DNA of 64,000 bases from Heliocidaris tuberculata (lineage: Eukaryota > Echinodermata > Echinoidea > Camarodonta > Echinometridae), in NCBI GenBank assembly GCA_025618425.1, contig CM046847.1, positions 518,634 to 582,633 on the forward strand. The letters are read 5' to 3'. This document shows positions 46,802 to 59,600 of the stretch, in pieces. Position 1 is the first letter of the stretch; every line of letters begins with the position of its first letter. The notes below the pieces were generated by a model. That model ran no database searches, had not been told where the DNA came from, and worked only from the letters and a program-made list of their open reading frames with translations. The translations under genes and the position numbers were made by a program.

Positions 46802-48569
46802 GACATGCGTCCCCGCCGTGGCCGGGGCACGGGCCGGGCGGGCCCGTTCGCTCCGTTCGGCCGCGAGATTACTAGAGTTTGGTTGGATGTGTTAAGTTGT
46901 TTTAACGTCATTTTACATCTTTCTTTTTAAGACGTATTTCAATGTCATTTTACAACTCTCTGTAATCTTTAAAATTATCATTGTCAATTGTTCAGTATTG
47001 ATGTACTTAAAATCATCAACAACAAAACGTAAAGTTGCCGGAGGCAGATGTAACGGCACATTGAACATGTTGAATGCCGTTTAAATGGTAATTAAATTTA
47101 TCCGATGATAAATGCTATAAAATTTTTGGTTAAAATTGCAACAGATTTTGATGAAACCAAAACATACTCTCCAAAAAACAATTCTTTATTGGTATTTACA
47201 TTTCCAACGAAATATCATTTTCCTCAACAAATATTTGAGATTTCGGTTGAAAATGTAGCGGTCTCGTATTACTTTCATGGGTAGGGAATAATGGACCATT
47301 TACCTATGACGTCATTAAGGAGATTATTTCATTAGGTAAACAAATTTTTGTCATTATTTCGGTACCCTGAGAAATAAAAAGAGTTGCTGAAAGCATTGGT
47401 AAACCTTACTAGTGTGTGTCTGTGTTCATGTTTATGCAAATTATGCAAACGTGCTTAAGGGTCTGGTATTCCCTACACCTACCCTATGGTTGTACATCGC
47501 AAGAAGTGAACTTCATGTGTCCATATAAAGGTTAAAGTTGTGAAGGTCAAAACTTAAAGTCACACAAAAGGTCAAAGGTCTGTCAGAGTCAACAAAAAGG
47601 TCAAAGTCACGAAATTCAAAGGTAATGACAGGTGCTTGGGGGGGGGGGGAGGAGGTTTGTTTTCTCCGAGGACTTTTGATATATTTTTTCTTGTTGTTGA
47701 TTGGGAACGCTTGAATCTGATACATTGCACCATGACTAGTTTTGTGATACAAAACTTATTTATTTTGCCTAATGAGTAGATGCTGTGGTTGATTGTTAAA
47801 TCCTGTGAATTTTCAGCAAAACTGGTATTGGTACTGTTGTTGATCGGCCTTGATTGTGAACTCCTGAATCTAAGGAACTTTCCCTTTTTTGTGTTCTTTT
47901 GTGATTTGTGATTTATAACTCGTGATGATGTAAACACTTGCGAATTGTTATCTCAGGGATGGGAGGAGATAATATAGATGATATTTAGTGAATAATTCTT
48001 CATTGCTGTAAAATGTGTACATGTATCACTAAAATTTACTAAGTGTGTTTGTACAGCATGCGCACACCCAATTCCTAGGTTATCAACATAGTACTTCAAC
48101 ATTGAAGAACCAATCTCAAGTAATAAATCTCCAGATTTTATTCTTATTTGTCTCACTGGACTGTTTGTGTTGATGCCGCATGCCATCTGAGGTCCTGCAC
48201 AGCAATGCAGACTGGAAAATCTGGGAAAACTTAAAAAAAATATGTATATACATATATATATTAATACAGTCCAATGGCGCAAATCCCGGAGGGGATGGGG
48301 GTATGCATTAACCCCCCTCCCAGTTCTGATGTACGGGGGGGGGGGGGGGGTGGCCTGTACAAATATACCCGCACTTTTTGATAAAAGATGGTAATTTGCA
48401 ATCATTATATATGTATTTTCCATCTCAAATAAACAATAATTCCATGTAATATTAATAGATTAAATGTAATTTCAGTACAAACTAAGACATTTTCAGGCTC
48501 GTATTATCAAATTTTTGTGGCGCGCTCCGCGCGCCCAACTATATTTCAACATTAAAATAGTCAAACAGG

Positions 48570-48610
<41 letters not shown>

Positions 48611-49740
48611 TATAGCAGTTTTCTTTATATATATATATAGACCCTATATATGCCTATAGAGGCGCTTAGCGCCTTCGGCGCTTGCGTTTGCCAGAATGAT
48701 AACTTCTCACCCTTTGGACCCCCCCCCCCTTTTTTTAAAAACCTGGATCCGCCCTTGATAGGGCTCTAGTCAGTATCTTATATTCCCCAGGCGGATAAAT
48801 GTACTTTCTGGCGGGAATCGCTCGACAAGGGGGATCCGGGATTCCGGGCTACGTCAACGCCTTATATTTTCCCCTCGAAATACATTTTTTTTTTAGCCGA
48901 TCTGTCCCCCTCCCCCGTCCCAGATCTGCTTACTTGTAAGCATGACTAAACACGCCCTATATGGCGGGACCATAAGGCTGGACTAGCTGGACTGGTCTAA
49001 ATAATGCAAATCGAGTGCAGAGTGGAGAGCAATCGATCAATATTGATTCCGATGACACACTAGTTTTGACCAGTTACTTGTAACTGGAAAAGCGCTTTAA
49101 AAAGAACAGTTTTTACATGTAGTACATAATTATGGTTTCTTGTATATAATGCTCACCATTAGCATAATCATGCATGGTATATGCCCATTCAAATTCTGAA
49201 AACACATGTCAAATGAATCGATAAGGCGTTATGTGGAATTCCTTTAAAATTGCCTCTCTCGTTATGATCAAGGGTGTCAACAGGTTCTCAAAAGTGAGGG
49301 GCACTTTGCGAGAGAGCTGGACTGGCCCCTAGAACTTTAAAATTGTGTTAAAAAGTAGGCATTTTATTGAATTTCAGAGTTTTTTTTTTTTAATCTGATC
49401 CCCGAATGCGAGTGGGGGGCGGGGGCATGTCCCCCTGTCCCCCGTGTGTTGAGTCCCTTGGTAACTAAGAATTATAGGTACCGTGGTACGAGCATGTTTT
49501 TAGGTACATCTACAGTATTCTCTTTAAACATGAACACCAATTTCTGCCAAACTTAATTTTCCAGTTATGACGAAATGCTCTTTACCGACAAGAAAGAAAT
49601 GTGTCATTGTTTAAAATTGTATGCTATATATGAATTCCAGAAATTTGTACATGTAGTAGAGCTTATACATTATCCCATACTGCACATGCCTTGAAGTTGA
49701 TGGCATACTAAAAAAAAAAAATTGTTCAAAAACAAATCCA
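46802..49740. other. Intergenic, no gene seen
   Basis: Contains a TA microsatellite at about 48571-48607, poly-G runs at 47638 and 48337, and a GCTCCGCGCGCC/GCGCCTTCGGCGCTT repeat-like patch near 48520-48700. No exon recognised. Confidence 0.6.
48571..48607. repeat. (AT)n microsatellite
   Basis: About 18 uninterrupted AT units with a shorter run at 48628-48640. Confidence 0.95.
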
Positions 49741-52700
49741 GTAGAAATCATATACATTCACACAATTTATTCTCTTATGTGGAAATAGAACTTTTTATTT
49801 CATTTATCGTAGTTTACACACAATACAAGCAGAGATCTACAAATAGTTTCTACAGTAATATATAATGTAGACATATACAATTTTGATAATTATTTTCGAC
49901 ATACAGAAAAAGGCAGTATTTACAAAACTTTAAAAAAAGAATAATCATTGTAATGAGTTAACACTGAAAATACTTCAGACTTTTAAAGCGAAAAATCTGT
50001 TTATAATTTAAGCTCACACTTTGTACATTCAGAAAAAAAAATGAAATAAATAGTCTGTTCACATTGGCTGCTTCTTGAGTTTGATTTCCATAATGGGAAA
50101 AGATGGGGGGGGGGGGGGGAGGGAGTATTGTGGACTGAATTGGCTAAAAACGAGCCATTTTTACTTTCAAAGGCAAGAAGGCTGTACAGCAAATACATTC
50201 TTTTAACAATTGAAAACAGTGCAAGGAGTCTTAACGTGATGGAGACTTCATCCAGTTGAACTATATAACATTGTTTTCTTGGGCAACATTTGATTCTTAT
50301 CACTGATGAAAATAACACCAAGGAAAAGAAAATGAAATACAAGAATAATAAATAAGAGGAAATAAATTACCATTTTAGCATATGTAAAGAAATTGCCTCC
50401 CACAAGAATTACACATCTTTCATCCTTTAACGTTCATTGTAGAAAGTCATCAACTCCCTTACCAAGGAGACCTTACTATACATGTGAAATATTTACATTC
50501 CAGAGGACCTTTGGTGCATGAGGCATAAAGTAGTGAACTCAGACTATACCTTACATGATGCTCACAGGCCTACCAATCCTACCATTCCAATTGACACAAG
50601 GCTGAATAATCCATGTTGCAATTTTTATTCAAAAAATATGCAAGGGCTTGTATTTTTTTTTTTTTAATTCAAGTGAACCAAATTCATGTTTTTCCAGGAA
50701 TAGATGAAATGCATTGGCTTTTAATATGAATCTACATTGTCTTATGGAGTGGAGTCACCAAGTTAAAGTACTATGTGAAATCCCTGCAGGCATAAGAGTA
50801 CAGAGGAAGCTGACTTGTGAACATTATCCTCATCTTTTTCAGTTGTATATCCACCTTTATACACATTTAATGGAAAGTGCATTTATGTTTTTATATCTTT
50901 TAAATTCATTTTTTCTACATTAAGAACCTTCACTTCAGTGTACTTTCATACTCACATGAATCTTTTCAATTCTTAACCTTTACCAACAAATTAGTACAGC
51001 TCATATAATTCGTTCAATATTTCAATCAGGACCTGCTATAAATAAACATAGCAGACAAACAGATGGTCAGATCTGAAACTAAATCATATTAACTTTATAA
51101 AAAAAAAAAAAAAATTATTTTTAAAATTATTCCCTGGCTTGAATCATCTCGACTATTGGTATATTTCACTAAAATTTTAAAATTTGCAGAGCACCCTGTA
51201 TTTACAAGTATACATGAAATGTCTGAAATTAAATGTTCCTATCTGATAAAAAAAGAATTTGCTTTCAGCAAAGTAGTAAGAGATATAATAGCTTTATAAA
51301 AATTACCTTAATTTGAAGGAAAAAAAACAATTCTCATTCTCTTAAGAATACACTCCATAATTTACATTATACATGTAGATAAAAACAGCAGAGACACTGC
51401 CAGATATAAATCAATACACAAGACAGACAAACTAACAAAGAATATACTAGAAAACACCCACTACAAATTCCTCAACAGCAGATCAATGCAGCATTGAGCA
51501 TGCCTGGACATATAGCTGCAAAACTTCCACAACTTTGTTCACATTGACAACTGAAGCACAACCATGCTATACCTATATCACCCTCTCTAAGAGGAATGTT
51601 AAGACTTGGTTTTGGTTTACATGTATATGTTGAGGGTCAGCACAGTCAAATTTCTTTACCACTTCTCCCTCTTCTGATCAACATGCATCTCAATTTAACA
51701 TTAGAGTTTCACTCTTATTTTGTAGCATTATTTTTCTTACCCCTCGTCTCATCTATAATTAATGATGGGACATTCAAATATTACCAAGCATTGAAGAGAT
51801 TAATTACTCATCTTAATGCCCACAAAAAAAGGGTTGCATTCATACACAATTCATGTGCAATTGTCAGTTATTCTATCCACAAATTGCTTTTGTTAAAGAA
51901 GTACATTATCAAAAAGTGATACATATATTTAATAAAGGATACTAGTGTAAAACCCTTAACACAGCGAGTAATAAAAATATCCGATGGTTGATCCCCTTCA
52001 AAAGTGGCATGATGTGTCAATGGAACTAAGGTTTTACAGATTTGTATATCTGAGGAACTTTCAAATGTTATACATCCATTGTAAATGACATTAAAGGTGG
52101 TATGATTGAGTTTTGATGGAAAATAGTGTCAGTTTTCTTGTACCATACATATATTCTATATTCCAGATTTACTGATCAAAGGTCTTGCATCATGCACTCT
52201 TTTGCCACACAGCAGCAACTGAAAAATGATATATTAAAATTTCCTCCTGAATTAAAGCCAGCTTATCATGCTGTTGGACAATCATGAATGAAACCTGCTG
52301 AATATGCTAGGCAATCTCCCATTTGACCTTTTTTGAAAATGTTCCTATGGTGCATATGAAATCAGTTCATGCAGGTATTCCACAAATGAAATGTATTTAG
52401 GATGCACCTAGATCAGTATCCTGAAATACATGTATAAAGATTATATACTGTACTACACAGTTTACAACATTCTTCCAGTATATTCTCACTATCCAGGAGG
52501 TGATTCATGATCACCTGTACTTTTCAGGAATGCTACCTGCATCAAATATTATTTGCTCCCATTTTCATGTCGACTTTAAACTGACTTAATGTTTACCTCT
52601 CCAAACCATGACATGAAGCACCATGATGTAGTATGTTATAGGAAATATAAACCTGCATGTACATGACTGTATGCCTGAAGGCAGTAAGACTGCAGCATAG

Positions 52701-53537
52701 AGTGGTGGACTCCAGAGGTTATTTATTTCATTGCAGCAATTGAGGATTTAAACAGAAGGTACTACATAAGATTCACCAGGAGGTATACCCCTCCTTTTAA
52801 TACTGAAACATTTCTCACACACATCATTATTAGTAAACATTCAGTGTATGACAGACAGACCATGGTTCCACAAAAAAAAATCCAGTTTGACTGCCATAGG
52901 CATTAATACACAAGGACTTGAACATGCCTGGAAGGTTGAACTCAAGTGTTTAAAACAACATGAGAAAATAACAAAATACACATGCAATTTCAAATTTGTG
53001 GGTGTTCGTGCACTTGAAAAATTCAAAATTCCACTGAATGTGAATCAATTTTTTTTTTGTTATAAACAGATTTCTGTTAATGTACATGTATGTATGATGG
53101 GAAAATATTCCAAGAGTGAAAGCTCTACATAGTATGAATGACAGATATTCCTCAACAAGAGGAATAGTATAGTCGAGGTACTGATTGGAATTCACAAGTA
53201 TTCTCTCCTTATATTCACTGGTCAACAAATATTGTCCAATCATTAACTATTGACAAAACTCTCGCCCAAATACTATTCCATAAATAGTCGTCATTCAAAA
53301 TGACTTCACTTTTCTTCTATTCTTATTTGAAAATTTCTCTATTTCCTGAATGTGATTTATTTATTGGCACTTGAATATTTCATCTCTCTTTACTGGTACT
53401 TCTCATTTGATATCAGCAGATCAGCCAGTAATGTGGCCAAGGTTTTCTCTATCAGGTGTACATAGACAGTCTTTAACTCCTTAAACACAGCAGCAAGTAA
53501 AGAAGATTGATAACTTTAATAGAATTTTTTGTAGAAG
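49741..53537 (-). other. Probable long 3' UTR of the MXD gene
   Basis: Begins right after the MXD stop codon. It is AT-rich, lacks coding frames and, apart from one poly-G run near 50105, is free of the mobile elements common elsewhere. Minus-strand AATAAA signals at 49766-49771 and 49794-49799 would close a 3.8-kb UTR. Vertebrate MXD mRNAs also have long UTRs. Inference from composition. Confidence 0.5.
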
Positions 53538-53653
53538 CTATAAGTCAGTGATGATAATCTCTTTGGTACCAACTACAAGATCTCCGTCACTGCTATTCAT
53601 GTCTGATTCAATACTGCGGTTGTCACTGTCGTACCCAATAACATCCACATCAT
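53538..53653 (-). CDS. MXD: MXD exon 6 (acidic tail, stop)
   Basis: Acceptor ATTTTCAG|ATGATG. Encodes [14 protein letters not shown] to EIIITDL, then TAG. Confidence 0.92.
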
Positions 53654-56600
53654 CTGAAAATAAGAATATATACATGAATTAATGACAAAGATCACAAAAT
53701 GCACAAAGCACAGAAGATCAGATAAGTTTGTCTTTTTTAATTCTTACACTGGGTGTAATCTCCTATCAACATCCATACCTCAATTTAAGAAGAAAAATAT
53801 TGATATTCCTTCATTGCAATGCTGTCTGTTAATTATTCCTGAGTTTAAGTGTCTGTTTGGCATTCAAATTTTGGTTTCTGCTGGTAGAATTAATTATCAA
53901 AATGAACATGGCCAGGGAAGCAATCACAATTAATGATCATACAAAGAAAATTATTCCTATTACAAATCAAACTCAACAATCAGAATTGAGAATTTAAACT
54001 CTTCTACAGGTAAAACAAAATATAAGACATAGAATCCAAAATGTATAATATAAGACAATGGATATTGAAAGGAGATGTTGGCATTTTAGAAAAGAAGTCA
54101 AATTTGGTGACTGTTGTGACATGCTCAAGTTTAAGGTAAATTTCTTAAGTTGGTGTTAATTGATAGTTGGAAAGACTCTTGAATATTCATCCCTGAATTT
54201 GCTGAGTAAAATAAAACTGAAGAATGACTGCAATATTAAAGTTCTATAACACATGTTCCACTGACATTGTTTCATTGTCAATTTCTAACACTAACGAAAT
54301 TCCTGACTTCAACCCTGGACATGACACTTGACCAATCTCTAAATATAATAGAACCCTAAAAATACAGATTTGTTGGTCCATTCCTCTCGACTTTGTTTGT
54401 TCTATAGATATAAGAATAGAGTGATAGAGAAGTGTCCTGGTGTAGACTGACATACCTTTCTCTGAGTCATCAGAGGCCAAGGAGCTTCCTGTACTATCTT
54501 GACGCTGTCTGTGCAAGGTAGACTGTAAGTGATCCAATCTCCTCCTAAGGAAGCGCTGTTCTCTGCATAGCTGGTCTTTGTGTAAGGCATACCGTGCTGA
54601 TTTCTCTTCAAGATCCTGTAATCAAACAGAAATGACATAAAAGGTGATTTCCTACCCTTAGCTTGATCCTAATTTTCAACTCATATTATTAATAATTATT
54701 ATAATAACAATATTGGACTTTAGAAAACTGATATGCCTACATGCTCTACATGTAAATGTAAATTCTCTTAAAGTGATTGATTAACTTTGTGAAAAATTGT
54801 AAAATCAGCTCAAATGCCAGTGAATTGTGTGCAGTCCTCTAACTACATATATAATTAGGGATATGTGAAAGTATGAAAAAAAATGGAACCTGTTTACTAT
54901 CCTAAAAAAGAGAAAATCGCAATCAATCGCTAGCGCAAGTCGCTCGGCTTCTTCGCTGCGCTGCAGTCACAAAAACCAAGCACCGGCGCTTGGTGATTTC
55001 AGAGCGGGGTCCCAGCCCGTACGGTATTCTGTGATAGAGCGAGGTATGCCAACCGTAAGAGTTCTTTAGGGTTCGGTGGTACTCTATCCCGACATCAATG
55101 TTCAATCGTTAATATCTTGATATATAAACGACCGATCAGCTTATAAAACTCAGGCGATTCCTGTCTGAGCTAAAGTTTTGCAATTATGATTACAGCATTA
55201 GCTGGAACAGTGATTTTTTTTTTCAATCCTGGGCAAAGTTAATCAATGCCTTTAAAGTAATGCTTTTCACATATCATTTATAGTACTTTCACTGACCTAC
55301 ATTAAAATATTAATGCTTCTAAGTAAACTTGTGAAGGTCGACATTAGAGTCATATGCCAAGATTAGATTACAAAATGCCACTAATCTTACACTTCCCGCT
55401 AAATCAAACTGAGCAGTTATTATTAGAGTACATCCTCTATGCCAAAAGTATGAAGCTATAAACCTTATGGATGATCATGCATTTCACCAGTATTACCTAA
55501 TCAAATTTGTCACAGACATGTAAAACATATTTGATAGTTTTGATATACACTTCACAGCTGTATTTGTTAAGATGAGCTTACCGTGATAAATTCTTTAGCA
55601 TTGGTAAGGAGACCAAGTGTTGTATGACGAGGCATATCTCCATCAAGTGGTACCATTTCCTTCAGTCTTTCCAAGCATGTTCTTAAATGTGCACGCCTGT
55701 TAAATACAAGAAAACATGAGTTGTTATGGTCTTAAAGTCAAACTTCAGAAATATAAAGGTAAATTTTAAATGCATTTGGTATGTATGTTACCATAATATA
55801 AATACATGTAATAGAAATAATTATAACAATGACACAAGGATAATTACTTTTTTATCAATATATTTCTTCCGTGTACTTAAGTCTAAACAAAAATTTAAAC
55901 AAAAATTTTAAGAATTAATCAGGTGGTAATTTGCTTTGTAGCTTTGGATCATAAATAAATGCACATGTTTATTTTCAGAAATAATTTTGTAGCACAGGAA
56001 ATGGATTTTAATTAGCTTTGTATGATAACAATCAGTTCACTAAAAAATTAAACCTCTATTAAGTCTCATTCACACATCACACAGTAAAATGCCTCAAAAA
56101 TATGCTGCAATAAGTAAAATGACATCTACCAACAAGTATGCAAAATGTTTTCATTTTACTGCTTGTTTTTAAACAAGGCTTTGGAAGGATGGACCACATA
56201 CTTGGGACTTTCAAACCAGATCTCATGTGCCAGAAGTTATTCTCATCATATGACTAGATAGTAGTTCACACATAAACATACATTTCCATACAATGGTACT
56301 CTTCACCCTGTAGTGTAGCCTGCCAAGATCTATAACAATCAATACAATACACTGCCTTCACTACATGCACACAGATAGACTTCCATACATTTGCACCAGT
56401 CATGGGCATGCAGCCTTCATATTTCACACTCACATGATCATTGTCTACAGTGATAAGCTGTATATGTACATAAAAAATGAGATATCTGCCTCTTAATCAT
56501 TCAAACACAAAATTAAGGCTGATTATATCCCAGAAAACCTTACCCCCTTTAAAAGTGATTTAGACACAAAATGGGCTCATGATTTGACCATGGTCCTAAC

Positions 56601-59600
56601 TTTCATGTATCTCTGCAACTACTTGGCCAATTTTATGTTAGAATATACTGAACTGTGTTTAGAAAAGTAATTACTTAACAAAAACTGCAATAATTTCAGA
56701 TGTCCTTATCAGTCATTGCACAAGGAATGACACTTCTGATTACCTTAGACAATAGACCTGTTCACAAAGTTCTTCAAATTTATGAATGTTTCTTTCCTGG
56801 GGACCTAGCAACGAGGTATTCCATTAACCTGTCATTAATGAATGAACTACAACACTTGGAATCCAGTTTGCATACTTGTTACTATGTCTGACAAGCCTCT
56901 GACAAGCTTTCAGGTTGTCAAGAACAGCCTTTTTTTTTAAAGTATGCATAGAATTTTAATATATTTGTGAACAGGTCTACTCCAGAAGTAGGATAGGGAA
57001 AGGGGGAGGGGGCTGGGTATAACACGCCCTGTTCTGTTGCATGCTTGGTTTGTGTATTCTGTGTAGTAATACATCAGTCAATAGACCTGTTCACAAATAT
57101 ATTCAAATTTTATGCATACTTTTAAAACAAAGGTTGTTCTTGACAACCTGAAAGTTTGTCAGAGGCTTGTCAGACATAACAAGTAATGTATGCAAACTGG
57201 ATTCCAAGTACTGTAGTTCAGTCATTAATAACGGCTTAATGGAATACCTCGTTACTAAGTCCCCAGGAAAGAAAAATCCATAATTTTGAATAACTTTGTG
57301 ACCTGGGGCCCGTTGCATAAAACTTACCGTTAACGGTATTTTTGCCGTCAATTGTAATTCCCATGGAAACCTTGATTTTGATTGGCTGTTGAGTGATGTT
57401 ACCATGGTAGTTACCATTGATGGCAGAGTTACCATTAATGGTAAGTTTTATGCAACAGGGCCCAGGTCTATTATCCATGTAGAGATTAAGCACTAAACCA
57501 CACAACTGACAACAGGACATGCGCCCAGTGTCAAGAAGCAATGAGCTTATGTGCCACCAATATCTTTTCCTAATGTACCCTCTCATAGCCCCCCAAATAT
57601 TTGGCTAGGAGAGTCATATAAAACTCCAACAGATCACTTTTATATCATAGGCCTATCACTTCAATTATTTAATGAAGTTTTTAATAGAACAAAAAACATG
57701 AACAAGTTGTATATTTTCACAAAGTTCTCGAACAAATCCCCGGATATGCGCTGATTGGGTTATAAAGTTAGCAATATTTGTTCGACAGGTCAGCCTTGTT
57801 TACACTTTATTCCATTCATAACGGACCTTGAAACATTCATCTCGTGTGTATATTATACTATGAGGGATCCAAGGCTAAATATCTCCATAATATAGTGACA
57901 TAAATAAGAGAAGAGAGAGAAAAAAAAAATCTCAAAACATATTATTGTGGCTTGGATAGCTGCCAAGTGCAGTCCACACACACAGTCCTTGACAAAAACA
58001 TACAAGTCAGCTGTGAAGGAGTATTGTGTGCAACAAGTGAGCCATTTCTGTCATTTGCATTTATAGTCTATAAGCACAGACCTTTTTATCAAAGGTAAAA
58101 ATGAAGGGGGTAGTGGGCCGAGTTGATTGTTCCATTCCACACAGAGGCCTACCTCTAATCAACTGTGATAAATATAGGCTCAAATGAAATCATATTTAAT
58201 TTCCGTTACTCTATAATCTTTACTCATTTTGGGCTGGCCAAGTTCATTCAAATTTACCTACATTTCCAGGGGAAAAAATGAAATGAAAATAGTATATAGT
58301 AGATCTATTACCAGTCTACCAGTCCATGATCTTTACTTATTATACCATTTCTTTTCTTAGTGTAACCACTAAAGAACAGTGAACTGGGGCTTATTTCCAC
58401 CCAATAATTCAGGTTTTATTGAATAAAGTACAAGACAAAGCAATCTGGAGGCTAGCTGATATTCATAAGTTTACACTGGTGACCAATTTATTGACCTCCA
58501 CAAAAATATAATCAAGAATTCAACTCACTAGTGTTCTGAATACAATGAAAAAATTAACCATACAAACTCAACATTTTTATTTTTAATTTTTTTACTCTTT
58601 CATTAGGATTCTAGGAAACTACACATGTCCTCAGAAAAAATATAGACTTTTAAACCAACTTGGCTCAGGACACCACTCCAGGACATGGATCTGCATGTTT
58701 GGTCATTACAGTACACAAATTCATTTCTTTCCCATTAGGATCATGCATCTTTTTTTTTTAAATTATTTCTTTCTCTTTCTTCCAAAGTAGACATAGGCCC
58801 GAATTCACAAAGGAGGTCTGGTTTAAACCATGGTTTAAACCCCTCCTGGGTGCCGTTGCATAAAACTTGCTATTATAAACTTTGCTATTATAGTAACTTT
58901 TCATGGAATACTGGATTTTGATTGGCTCTTGAGCAACGTTACCATGGTAGTTACCATTGATGGCAAAGTAGTAATAATAGTAAGTCTTTATGCAATGGCA
59001 CCCTGGATTTTTTAAGCGTACGTGCGCACGGAATCCGATCCAATCATATATTTTCTTTGAGCGCGCGCTTGGGCAATGTGTGCTTATTTACGCTTATTTC
59101 AGTACGCTTACGGAGGTTTAAACCTTACCCATGGTTTAAACCTCCTTTGCGAATTCGGGCCATAGAGTCTAGACCAACATTTTAATATAATATCATCCTC
59201 GTAAGACCGCCATTTGCAAAACGTCATTGACCGCGCATGCGCATTACGGGCTCTCATGTAATTTCTCACGGAAAAATTACGTAGTAAAATATCATCTAAA
59301 ATATGATAAGGATATATTTGAACAGAGTTGCACAATGAATGTCTGACACAGATGTCGCATGTATACATGAAGTCGGCCTTGCCCTTGATCTAGACCCTAT
59401 ATCATACATGTTATGTATTTTTCAGAGAAGTCAAGCTCAAGATGCTACATGTATTTTATTAAATGGTTATTTTCATGCCCATTTCCTGAGGGGGGGGGTG
59501 GGGAGATACAAATAGATCTTAATCTACTTTGTCTTATATTTGCAGGGGGTAATTTCCCTGTTCTGTATATGGACTGATGCAATAACCATCACAGTCCCGC

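Noticed and set aside
47513..48423. Three minus-strand frames of 79-156 codons
   Set aside because: No recognisable domain, interrupted by poly-C runs and without plausible splice structure.
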